Shown: in pieces, positions 17,857 through 25,381 of the stretch
Layout: each line of letters begins with the position of its first letter
Numbering within the stretch: position 1 is the first letter of the stretch
Assembly: GCA_003249795.1 (NCBI GenBank)
Contig: QKHZ01000211.1
Span: 1-37,602, forward strand
Direction of reading: 5' to 3'
Length of the DNA stretch: 37,602 nt
Source: a bacterium
GTDB taxonomy: Bacteria; Planctomycetota; SZUA-567
Program-made: the position numbers and the translations under genes
Notes under the pieces: model-generated
Told to the model about the DNA's origin: nothing
Database searches by the model: none
The model's input: only the letters and a program-made list of their open reading frames with translations

Positions 17857-18720
17857 TCATTCATCCTTATTTGCAGCATGGATCTGAAACGCTTCCGGAA
17901 TCGCCGCAATGATATCGCTGGCGATCACCCCATGAACCCCCGTGTCGGACGCGGCGATATCACCAGCCAGCCCGTGCAGATGAACCGCAAGGCGGGCGGC
18001 ATCAAACGCAGGCATCCCCTGCGCCAGAAGCGCTGCGATCATCCCCGTCAGCACATCTCCGGCGCCTGCAGTCGCCATGCCGGGATTGCCGGTTTCATTG
18101 ATCTCACTTTTTTCGCCGTCACTCACAACCGTTCCGGCACCTTTTAACACAGTCACCGTTCCCGTATCTTTTGCGTAGCGTGTGGCAAAGCCGGTGCGGT
18201 CTGCCTGAATTTCCTGCATGCTTTTTCCGGACAACCGCGCAAACTCACCCGGATGCGGCGTCACCACCGTCGGCGAGCGGCGTTTACTGTAGATCGCCTT
18301 GTTCGCCCCGACTGCCGTCAGGCCCCCGGCGTCAAGCACCAGCGGCGCATGGATCTCCGGAACCAGCAGGCGGATCAACTCGCCGGTTTCTCCCGCAACC
18401 GGAATCCCCGGCCCCAGAACCACAGCGCTTGCCTCAGCAGACGCCTCGACCAGATACTCGCGCGCGTCCACTCCCGGCGCACCGCCTTCGGTTTCCGGAA
18501 TCGGCAACGTCATCACTTCGATATTGAGAAGCTCGGCAATCATATTCAGGCTTTTGGGGATCGCCCACGTCACGAGTCCTGCACCGGACCGGAGTGCGGC
18601 AAGACACGCCAGAGCGCCTGCGCCGGTCATCCCGGTCGATCCGGCAATGACAAGCACATGCCCGCAACGGTTTTTGTGCGTATCAGCTTCGCGTTCAGGT
18701 AAAGACGGAAGTTGGCTCAT
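17857..18720 (-). CDS. nnrD: ADP/ATP-dependent NAD(P)H-hydrate dehydratase
   Basis: This 287-residue protein is the C-terminal half of YjeF-type enzymes (NnrD/CARKD), a ribokinase-like fold that dehydrates the damaged cofactors NADHX and NADPHX. Seen are GHVLVIAGSTGMTGA near the N-terminus, LDAGGL, TPHPGEFARL, LKGAGTVV and the nucleotide-binding anion hole NPGMATAGAGDVLTGMIAALLAQG shortened here to GAGDVLTG. The NnrE epimerase domain, often fused, is absent. The ATG at 18720 follows GGGAGGAA; a frame to 18783 is not needed. It sits 63 bp behind larB and abuts the E2 gene, forming a probable larB-nnrD-E2 operon whose first two members both act on pyridine-nucleotide compounds. Confidence 0.93.
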   Translation of the reverse strand: MSQLPSLPEREADTHKNRCGHVLVIAGSTGMTGAGALACLAALRSGAGLVTWAIPKSLNMIAELLNIEVMTLPIPETEGGAPGVDAREYLVEASAEASAVVLGPGIPVAGETGELIRLLVPEIHAPLVLDAGGLTAVGANKAIYSKRRSPTVVTPHPGEFARLSGKSMQEIQADRTGFATRYAKDTGTVTVLKGAGTVVSDGEKSEINETGNPGMATAGAGDVLTGMIAALLAQGMPAFDAARLAVHLHGLAGDIAASDTGVHGVIASDIIAAIPEAFQIHAANKDE

Positions 18721-18783
18721 CAGGGGTTCCTCCCAAGTTTTATCAATAGACTCAGACCGGCTGAATACCGGCCCACGAGTCAC

Positions 18784-19638
18784 TCAGCGACGTTCTTCTG
18801 TATACAGCGCCGTATCTGAATGGCGTTTTTCTGTCATGGCTCCGGACTCGGGAACATATCCCCACAAGATCCGCGCAGCAGCATAACCCGCACCGAAGCC
18901 ATTATCAATGTTCACAAGCGTCACACCCGACGCGCACGAGTTCAGCATTCCCAGCATCGCCGACAACCCGCCCAAAGAAGCGCCATATCCGATACTGGTC
19001 GGAACAGCAATCACAGGCTTTCGGACAAGTCCGCCCACAACGCTGGGCAGCGCCCCTTCCATCCCCGCAATGACGATAATTGCATCGGCTGCAGTTATCT
19101 TATCGGCATGCGCAAGCAATCGGTGAAGCCCCGCAATGCCCACATCGGCGATTATTTCATGGCAGAACCCGAGAGCAAGCAGGGACTCAGCCGCCTCCCG
19201 CGCCACCGGCAGGTCGCTTGTTCCCGCCGTCAGGATCAAAACCGTATGCCCTGAAGCCGGATGCGGAACCTTCCCTAAAATCGCGGTTTTGGCAAGTTCA
19301 TCAACCCGCGCCTGCGGCCACTCTGTGCGAACCGCGCAGATCTGCTCTTCCTCAAGCCGCGTCATCAATACACACGCAGCGTGTTCCAGCAGTTTTTTTC
19401 CGATTTCAAGGATCTGGCCGACGGTTTTGCCCTGCCCGAACACCACCTCCGGCGCACCGCAACGAATCTTTCTGTGCAGATCCAGACACGCTTCCTGCAT
19501 CTTGACCAACCCCATCATATTGGTCAGGTCTTCAGCCATTTCCCGTGCGCTCTCTGCGGCCTGCTCTGGAGTCAACGCGCCACTCTTCACCTGCTCAAAC
19601 AGGGACAAAAAACGGGCTTGCTCATCTGACAGGTTCAT
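18784..19638 (-). CDS. larB: LarB, nickel-pincer nucleotide cofactor synthase
   Basis: This 284-residue protein has a PurE-like C-terminal domain (TAGTSDLPVAREAAE, IADVGIAGLHRLL, VIAGMEGALPSVVGGL, VPTSIGYGASLGG) and an N-terminal helical part with the segment RKIRCGAPEVVFGQGKT. LarB carboxylates and hydrolyses nicotinic acid adenine dinucleotide in the first step towards the nickel-pincer cofactor of lactate racemase and related LarA enzymes. No larA, larC or larE is in the window, so the pathway must be completed elsewhere or LarB works alone. The start at 19638 has GGAGG six bases upstream; the frame runs open to 19689. It begins a probable operon with nnrD and the E2 gene. Confidence 0.93.
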   Translation of the reverse strand: MNLSDEQARFLSLFEQVKSGALTPEQAAESAREMAEDLTNMMGLVKMQEACLDLHRKIRCGAPEVVFGQGKTVGQILEIGKKLLEHAACVLMTRLEEEQICAVRTEWPQARVDELAKTAILGKVPHPASGHTVLILTAGTSDLPVAREAAESLLALGFCHEIIADVGIAGLHRLLAHADKITAADAIIVIAGMEGALPSVVGGLVRKPVIAVPTSIGYGASLGGLSAMLGMLNSCASGVTLVNIDNGFGAGYAAARILWGYVPESGAMTEKRHSDTALYTEERR

Positions 19639-19660
19639 CTGCGCCTCCATTTCCACATAT

Positions 19661-19728
19661 CTGCATACCCGCGCATATTCTCTATGCAATTTTTGCGTAA
19701 TTCATGCAACATTTGCACAAAATCTGCA
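19661..19728 (-). promoter_or_regulatory. Helically phased TGCA-like motifs upstream of larB
   Basis: Seven TGCA/TGC/GCA cores occur on the minus strand at intervals of 11, 9, 11, 9, 13 and 10 bases, a mean of 10.5, in an A+T-rich gap between tsaD and larB. The spacing places them on one face of the helix. The function is unproven. Confidence 0.3.
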
Positions 19729-19737
19729 AAAATCTTG

Positions 19738-20757
19738 TCAAATACAGCGGGCAACTGCCGAAACCGACAGCTCGTCAAACGCGCCGGATTCATATAACTC
19801 CTGTGCCCGCACCGCGATCATGACCGCGTTATCCGTACAGAGGTTCATCGGCGGAATCGCGACCTGGCAGCCGATTTTTTTTCCTTCCGCCGCCATCGTC
19901 TCCCGCAATTCCCCGTTTGCCGCAACACCGCCGCCAAGAGCGATCCACTTGACGCCGGCCTGCTTTGCCGCCGCCACCGTCCGCTTGACCAGCGCGCGCA
20001 CAACAGCATATTGGAAACTTGCCGCCGCGTCGTTAACGCCTTGTTCATCAAGAAGAAGCGGCCCCTTTCGCCCTGCTTTCTGGCCACGGGCCGCGTACAA
20101 CACCGCCGTCTTTAACCCGCTGAATGAAAAGTTTTCACCGTCCTTGGGCAGACACGTATTCAGCCACGGATACGCTTTCGGATTGCCGTTGACAGCCGCC
20201 TTGCTGATGGCAGGCCCGCCCGGAAAACCGAGATCCAGCAGCTTGGCCGCTTTGTCAAACGCTTCGCCCGCCGCATCGTCCAGCGTCTGCGCAAGACTCT
20301 CATACTTGCCCTGCCCCGACACCAGAAAGATATTCGTATGCCCGCCCGAAACCACCAGCGCGATATACGGGCACGTCATTTCCGGACACGAAAACTGAGC
20401 GGCTGCGATATGCCCTTCAATATGATTGACCGTAATCAGCGGCTTGTCCCATGCAAACGCCAATCCCTTGGCACCGGACAACCCTACCAGCAGCGCACCG
20501 ATCAACCCCGGCCGGTTTGTCGAAGCGACCGCCGATAATTCTTCCGGCTGAACTCCCGCCTTTGCCAAAGCCTCATCCACCAGCGGCAAAAGGACTTCCA
20601 TATGCGCACGACACGCCACTTCCGGCACAACCCCGCCGAACTTCCGGTGCAGATCGATCTGGCTTGCCACCAGACTTGCCAAGACCTCGCGCCCGTCACG
20701 AAGGATCGCAACCGCGGTTTCATCGCACGAGGATTCAATCGCCAAAATCAACGACAT
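19738..20757 (-). CDS. tsaD: TsaD, tRNA threonylcarbamoyladenosine transferase subunit
   Basis: This 339-residue protein is of standard length. TsaD moves the threonylcarbamoyl group onto A37 of ANN-decoding tRNAs, together with TsaB and TsaE. Motifs seen are ILAIESSCDETAVAI at the N-terminus, the metal ligands in NHIEGH (H112, H116), VSGGHTN, LDDAAGEAFDKAAKLL, FSFSGLKTA, and LGGGVAANGELR near the C-terminus. The ATG at 20757 shares one base with the recR stop (TAATG), and GGAG lies upstream within recR, so it is translationally coupled to recR. TsaB and TsaE are not in the window. Confidence 0.97.
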   Translation of the reverse strand: MSLILAIESSCDETAVAILRDGREVLASLVASQIDLHRKFGGVVPEVACRAHMEVLLPLVDEALAKAGVQPEELSAVASTNRPGLIGALLVGLSGAKGLAFAWDKPLITVNHIEGHIAAAQFSCPEMTCPYIALVVSGGHTNIFLVSGQGKYESLAQTLDDAAGEAFDKAAKLLDLGFPGGPAISKAAVNGNPKAYPWLNTCLPKDGENFSFSGLKTAVLYAARGQKAGRKGPLLLDEQGVNDAAASFQYAVVRALVKRTVAAAKQAGVKWIALGGGVAANGELRETMAAEGKKIGCQVAIPPMNLCTDNAVMIAVRAQELYESGAFDELSVSAVARCI

Positions 20758-21581
20758 TACTCAATTTCTCCAAATTCATCAGACTCATCCGAATCGGCCG
20801 CAACAGCATGTTTCTCTTTCTCAGCCACTGCCGAAACCGACTCGTCACCCGCCGTATCTTTAGACAAGCGCTTGTTTTTTCTATTCTTATTTTCATTGCT
20901 ATTCGCATTGGCCGTTTTCGCAGCGTTGGCACCAGCCACGTCAACCGGTTCATCTTCTGGGGCAAACGCCTGCCGCCCGCGCAGCGCATACTGTAACGAA
21001 CTGGGCGCTGCCGACTCAAGCTCGCTGCCGGTCGCCAGACCCCGCGCAAGACGCGTCACCCGCACCGGCAAATCCCTCAGGTTCTGCGCCAGAAAACTCG
21101 CCGTGACATCCCCCTCCATCGTCGGGTTCAGCGCGAGGATCACCTCATGGATCACAGAGCCGCCGTTCATTTGCGGATCTTCAATCCTCCGGCGCAACTC
21201 ATGAATCCGCAGCTGCTCGGGGCCGATATTGTCATGCGGGCTTAAATGCCCCTGCAGAACATGATAGCCGCCCAAAAACGCACCGCTTTTTTCCATCGCA
21301 ATAATATCGCGCGGCAACTCCACCACACACAGCAAGCCGTGCTCCCGCCGCCGGTCTGCACAGATGGCGCACAACTCGTCTTCCGCTACATTAAAGCACC
21401 GCGTACAGGCGCGGATATTAGCCTTCACATCTCGGATGGCAACCGCCAGCTCCATCGCCTCAGCCCGTGAGGAACTGAGCACATGAAACGCCACGCGTTC
21501 AGCAGAGCGCCTGCCGATTCCGGGCAGCTTGGCGAATTCATCGATCAACTTTTGGATCGACGGCGAATACGGATTCGGCAT
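20757..21581 (-). CDS. recR: RecR recombination mediator with acidic C-terminal extension
   Basis: RecR loads RecA at gaps with RecO and RecF. This copy has the helix-hairpin-helix LPGIGRRSAERVAFH (19-33), a four-Cys zinc finger (C59, C62, C71, C74), a Toprim domain (about 82-177) with ALNPTMEGDVTA, and the terminal VTRLARGLATGSELE. The usual family length is about 200 residues; this one has 274. The extra 70 or so residues are rich in Ala, Asn, Lys, Asp and Glu, end in DSDESDEFGEIE, and look disordered. I chose ATG 21581 with GGGAAG upstream; ATG 21620 is an alternative. It leads a two-gene unit with tsaD. Confidence 0.95.
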   Translation of the reverse strand: MPNPYSPSIQKLIDEFAKLPGIGRRSAERVAFHVLSSSRAEAMELAVAIRDVKANIRACTRCFNVAEDELCAICADRRREHGLLCVVELPRDIIAMEKSGAFLGGYHVLQGHLSPHDNIGPEQLRIHELRRRIEDPQMNGGSVIHEVILALNPTMEGDVTASFLAQNLRDLPVRVTRLARGLATGSELESAAPSSLQYALRGRQAFAPEDEPVDVAGANAAKTANANSNENKNRKNKRLSKDTAGDESVSAVAEKEKHAVAADSDESDEFGEIE

Positions 21582-21718
21582 AAAACCGTTCTTCCCATGT
21601 TTTCGGCACTGCCGCGCCACGCTTTACAGGTATTGCAGACAGTCCCGCAAAACCGGATGCCACTACGACACAACCGGTAACAAAACCATGATCAGAACGA
21701 AAAGCCGCCCTAATCAAA

Positions 21719-21746
21719 ATTTTACTCTTTACACATCCATAAACAA
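21719..21746 (-). promoter_or_regulatory. Possible promoter for recR-tsaD
   Basis: Minus-strand TTGTTT and TAAAAT are 16 bases apart, about 140 bases before the recR start, in an A+T-rich stretch. Confidence 0.3.
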
Positions 21747-21888
21747 GCGCTAAACCGGGATCTTCCGGTTCATGCGATTAAGGTTGAAAACTCACTATAC
21801 CATTCTGCCGATTGCGTGTAAAGCACGTTCCAAGTGTGAACCAATGATTTTACGCTCTCGGCAAGATCACTGTGCGAACGGATTTTGA

Positions 21889-21917
21889 TTGACCGCTTTC
21901 ACCCGAATCCGGATAAT
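21889..21917 (+). promoter_or_regulatory. Sigma-70-type promoter for metG
   Basis: TTGACC and GATAAT are separated by exactly 17 bases, giving a leader of about 57 bases before the GTG at 21981. Each box matches five of six consensus bases. The rest of the 400-bp recR-metG gap shows nothing further. Confidence 0.6.
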
Positions 21918-21980
21918 AGGAACCGGTTTACTTTTCTTTATTGATGACTAGCGCTATCATTCTGTCAGAAAGGAATTTAC

Positions 21981-23681
21981 GTGGCAGATCTCAAAGATCG
22001 TTATCTGGTGACCGCCGCACTGCCCTACGCAAACGGCCGTCTTCATGTAGGACACATCGCTGGTGCATACCTTCCGGCCGATACCTTCGTTCGTTTCCTG
22101 CGCCTGATGGGCAAGGAAGCGCACTTTATTTGCGGCTCTGATGAAAACGGTGCCCCGATCACATTTTCAGCAATGAAAAATAACTGCTCCCCGCAGGAAG
22201 TGATTGATAAATTCCATAACATCTTCGACCAGTCCTTCAAAGGGCTCGGCATCAACTTCAGCATCTACGGCCGCACCCACAGCGATTACCACACCAAGGT
22301 CTCGCAGGACTTTTTCAAAACCGTTCATGAACAGGGCCACATCCAGAAGCACACCACCGAACAGGTCTACTGCTCCGAGTGCAAGATGTTCCTGCCTGAC
22401 CGGTACATCGAAGGAACTTGTTATTATCATGACTGCGGCAAAACCGGCGCACGCGGCGACCAGTGCGAAAGCTGCGGACGCACAGTCGATGCGACCAAGC
22501 TGAAAGACCCCGTCTGCATGGTCTGCAAAATGCAGGGCCGCCCCGGAACCGGTTGCATCGAAGTCAAGGAGACCGCACACTGGTACCTGCGCCTCGACAC
22601 ATTTCAGGAAGACCTGCGCAAGTATATCGACACGCACCCTGAATGGCGCGAATCGGTCAAGCGCTTCAGCTACGGGCTGCTCGATCAGGGGCTGAACGAG
22701 CGCGCGATTACGCGTGATTTGTCATGGGGCATTCCGGTTCCGCTCGAAGACGGGCAGGACAAAGTGCTGTACGTCTGGTTCGACGCGCCGATCGGCTACA
22801 TCAGCTTCACCCGCCAGTATTTCGAGTCCATCGGAAAAGCCGACGAATGGAAAGAGTTCTGGTGTAATGAAGAGAACGGGCTGCTCCACTTCATCGGCAA
22901 AGACAACACCGTTTTCCACGCTGTGATGTTCCCGGGAATGCTGCTCGCGCACGGCGGATACCGCCTTGCCGGCAACGTCGTCGCCAATGAGTTCCTCAAC
23001 CTCGAAGGAAACAAAATCTCCACAAGCCGCGACTACGCAGTCTGGGTCGACGAATATCTGGAGCACTTTTCCCCCGACCCGTTGCGCTATTACCTGAGCG
23101 CCATCGCGCCCGAAGCCAGCGACAGCGATTTCTCGTGGAAAGACTTCCAGCAGCATAACAACGGGGAACTCGCCGACAACCTCGGAAACTTTATCCAGCG
23201 CAACGTCGCCTTCTGCAACAAGTACTTCGACGGCATCATCCCTGAACGGAAAAACAAAACCGAAGCCGGTGACAAGATGCTGCAGGAGATCGAAGACGCC
23301 CGCAAGGAAATCGGCGAACTTCTGTCCGAGTTCAAATTCAAGTTCGCACTCGAACGGATGATGCGCTTCTCGCAACGCGCCAACCAGTTCTTTGCCGAAG
23401 AAACCCCGTGGCAGTCGCGAAAGACCGACATGGACGCCTGCGGCAGCACCATCCACATCGGTCTGCTCGTCCTTGAGGCGATGAGTATCGTCATGGAGCC
23501 GTTCTTACCGTTCTCCTCGGCGAAGCTGCGCGCAATGCTGAATGTGGCTCCGCTCAAAGGCGGCGAATGGAACCAGCCGCTGACAATCAAGGCAGGCGAA
23601 AAGGTCGGAACAGCCGAAGTCCTGTTCCCAAAATTTGACGACGACCTGATCCAGCCGCGGATTGACGACCTGAATAAATAA
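21981..23681 (+). CDS. metG: Methionyl-tRNA synthetase
   Basis: This 566-residue class I synthetase charges tRNA-Met. The HIGH-type motif is HVGHIAG (residues about 22-28) and the KMSKS-type loop is NKISTSR, a variant found in many MetRS. A zinc-bearing insert with several Cys pairs (CSEC, CESC, CMVC) lies at about 130-190. The stretch DVLW-type tryptophan region appears as VWFDAPIGYIS. The anticodon-binding helical domain follows from about 410. The dimerising EMAP-type tRNA-binding tail of the long form is absent, so this is the short form. The start is GTG with AAGGAA seven bases upstream. It is transcribed from its own promoter and followed by FapA paralog 3. Confidence 0.97.
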   Translation: MADLKDRYLVTAALPYANGRLHVGHIAGAYLPADTFVRFLRLMGKEAHFICGSDENGAPITFSAMKNNCSPQEVIDKFHNIFDQSFKGLGINFSIYGRTHSDYHTKVSQDFFKTVHEQGHIQKHTTEQVYCSECKMFLPDRYIEGTCYYHDCGKTGARGDQCESCGRTVDATKLKDPVCMVCKMQGRPGTGCIEVKETAHWYLRLDTFQEDLRKYIDTHPEWRESVKRFSYGLLDQGLNERAITRDLSWGIPVPLEDGQDKVLYVWFDAPIGYISFTRQYFESIGKADEWKEFWCNEENGLLHFIGKDNTVFHAVMFPGMLLAHGGYRLAGNVVANEFLNLEGNKISTSRDYAVWVDEYLEHFSPDPLRYYLSAIAPEASDSDFSWKDFQQHNNGELADNLGNFIQRNVAFCNKYFDGIIPERKNKTEAGDKMLQEIEDARKEIGELLSEFKFKFALERMMRFSQRANQFFAEETPWQSRKTDMDACGSTIHIGLLVLEAMSIVMEPFLPFSSAKLRAMLNVAPLKGGEWNQPLTIKAGEKVGTAEVLFPKFDDDLIQPRIDDLNK

Positions 23682-23698
23682 AGCACCAACGCGGTGTT
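23682..23698 (+). terminator. Weak hairpin after metG
   Basis: AGCACC and GGTGTT can pair around a five-base loop directly after the stop, followed by TCTATTC. Weak stem and no true T-run. Confidence 0.3.
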
Positions 23699-23794
23699 CT
23701 ATTCAGGATTCGCGGTTATACAAAAAAACTAGCAGTTACCGGATTCGCAAAAAGTCATTGACCCGTTGGGCAGAAACTTGCGGAGAATCAACCT

Positions 23795-25333
23795 TTGGCG
23801 CTATTTACGAATGCGACTCACCATGGCGGTCTGGACAAGCCCCGCGTCCGTATCCGTGGGGTAGAAGGGCAGCCGCTAATTTTGTACCAGTTTCTGGTAC
23901 GAAACGATGCATACCGGCAAACCACGATCCTCGGCTCTTTGGATGAACTGAGCGTCTACATCCTTTACGAGCGCATGGAGTCAGGCCACACCGTCACTCC
24001 GCAGGAATTGCGCGAACTGTTGGAAGAAGCCGGTATCGTCCACGGAATCGACGAAAGCAGTCTGGCAATGCTCTCGGATCTGGTCAACAAGGATTCGTCT
24101 TGGGCAAAGGCATACTTTCAGGTCGCAAGCGGCACACCGCCCAAGCACGGCGAAGATGGACATCTTGAGTTTTACGTCCTGCCCTCATCCCGTAAACCCC
24201 GATATGAAATGGACGAGTCGGGCAATATCGACTACCACGAACTCAACCTGATCAAAAGCGCTGTCAAAGGCCAATGCGTTGCCGTTCTGCGGCAGCCGGG
24301 CAAGGGCGTCAGCGGGATGAATGTCCTTGGAAAAAAAATACTCGCACGCGATGGCGACGCTATCAGCGCCCGTGCCGGTAACGGCATCTACTCCTCAGAC
24401 GACAACACCCAGTTCTTCGCACTCGAAGACGGTCGGCCTGTTTACGAAAACGGAATGCTGTCGATCACCAAAGACTACCGCGTCGTTGGCGATGTTGATT
24501 TCAAAGTCGGCAATATCGATTTTATCGGCGAGATTTCGATTACCGGCTCCGTACTGGACGAGTTCAAAGTCATCGGCCACCGCGACGTGACCATCAACGG
24601 CAACATCGGCTGCGCCAGAGTTGAAGCGGAAGGCAAACTCGTCATCGGCGGCGGCGTCAGCGGGAAAGAAACCGGATTCGTCCGTTCTGGCAGTTCGCTG
24701 CGCGCCCGCTATCTGAACGAAGTGACCGCACGATCGGAAGGTGACCTGATCGTAATGAAAGAGATTTTAAACTGCACAGTCCAGACACACGGATTTATCC
24801 AGATCCCGCAAGGCACCATTCTGGGCGGAAAAGTTTACGCGCTGAAAGGAATCGAGGCGGAAGTCATCGGCAGCCCATTGGGAACGGCGACGGAAATCCT
24901 GGCTGGAATCGACTGGGACGCCCACACCCGCATGCAGGAGAAGAAAGAACAGATCGGCAAGATTGAACGGGAAATTATCGACGTCTCCGAACGACTGCGC
25001 CCGCTTCTGGAAGAAAAAAAAGTCATCGCAACGGTGGCTCCCGAAAAACGGGAAACCCTGATTTCCGTGCTGAACGAACTACGGCAACTGAAAACTTATC
25101 TTTCGAAACTTGAGGCGGAATACGAGCAGACCAAAGGTGACGGTATCACTGACCCTGAAGTTCGGATCAATGTACTTAAACGCCTCTACACCGGAACCAG
25201 AATCAAATTCCCCGGCCTTGAAGCGCTGTTCAAAGAGCAGATCCGCGGGCCGGTGTCAATCATCCCCGACATCAAACGCAAAGCGATCCGCATCGTCGAG
25301 TACAGACCGTTCAAACAGACGACAGAAATCTAA
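23795..25333 (+). CDS. FapA-family (DUF342) protein, paralog 3
   Basis: This 512-residue protein shares the family layout with paralogs 1 and 2. The segment LLEEAGIVHGI matches LLNEAGIVQGI of paralog 1, and NIDYHELNLI...GVSGMNVLGKKI matches KVDYREVNAV...GVGGVDVFGKVI. A beta-helix region (about 225-350, e.g. NIDFIGEISITGSV) is followed by a coiled coil at about 365-445 and a short C-terminal domain. It has no signal peptide. The start is TTG at 23795 with GGAGAA upstream; no better ATG exists nearby. It is 113 bp behind metG, possibly read through from it. It ends 48 bp from the convergent acidic-repeat gene. Function unknown, as for the others. Confidence 0.86.
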   Translation: MALFTNATHHGGLDKPRVRIRGVEGQPLILYQFLVRNDAYRQTTILGSLDELSVYILYERMESGHTVTPQELRELLEEAGIVHGIDESSLAMLSDLVNKDSSWAKAYFQVASGTPPKHGEDGHLEFYVLPSSRKPRYEMDESGNIDYHELNLIKSAVKGQCVAVLRQPGKGVSGMNVLGKKILARDGDAISARAGNGIYSSDDNTQFFALEDGRPVYENGMLSITKDYRVVGDVDFKVGNIDFIGEISITGSVLDEFKVIGHRDVTINGNIGCARVEAEGKLVIGGGVSGKETGFVRSGSSLRARYLNEVTARSEGDLIVMKEILNCTVQTHGFIQIPQGTILGGKVYALKGIEAEVIGSPLGTATEILAGIDWDAHTRMQEKKEQIGKIEREIIDVSERLRPLLEEKKVIATVAPEKRETLISVLNELRQLKTYLSKLEAEYEQTKGDGITDPEVRINVLKRLYTGTRIKFPGLEALFKEQIRGPVSIIPDIKRKAIRIVEYRPFKQTTEI

Positions 25334-25381
25334 CAACAGTCAAGTTGTAGCAGCGAAAAACGCATTAAGATCCCGAAAAAA

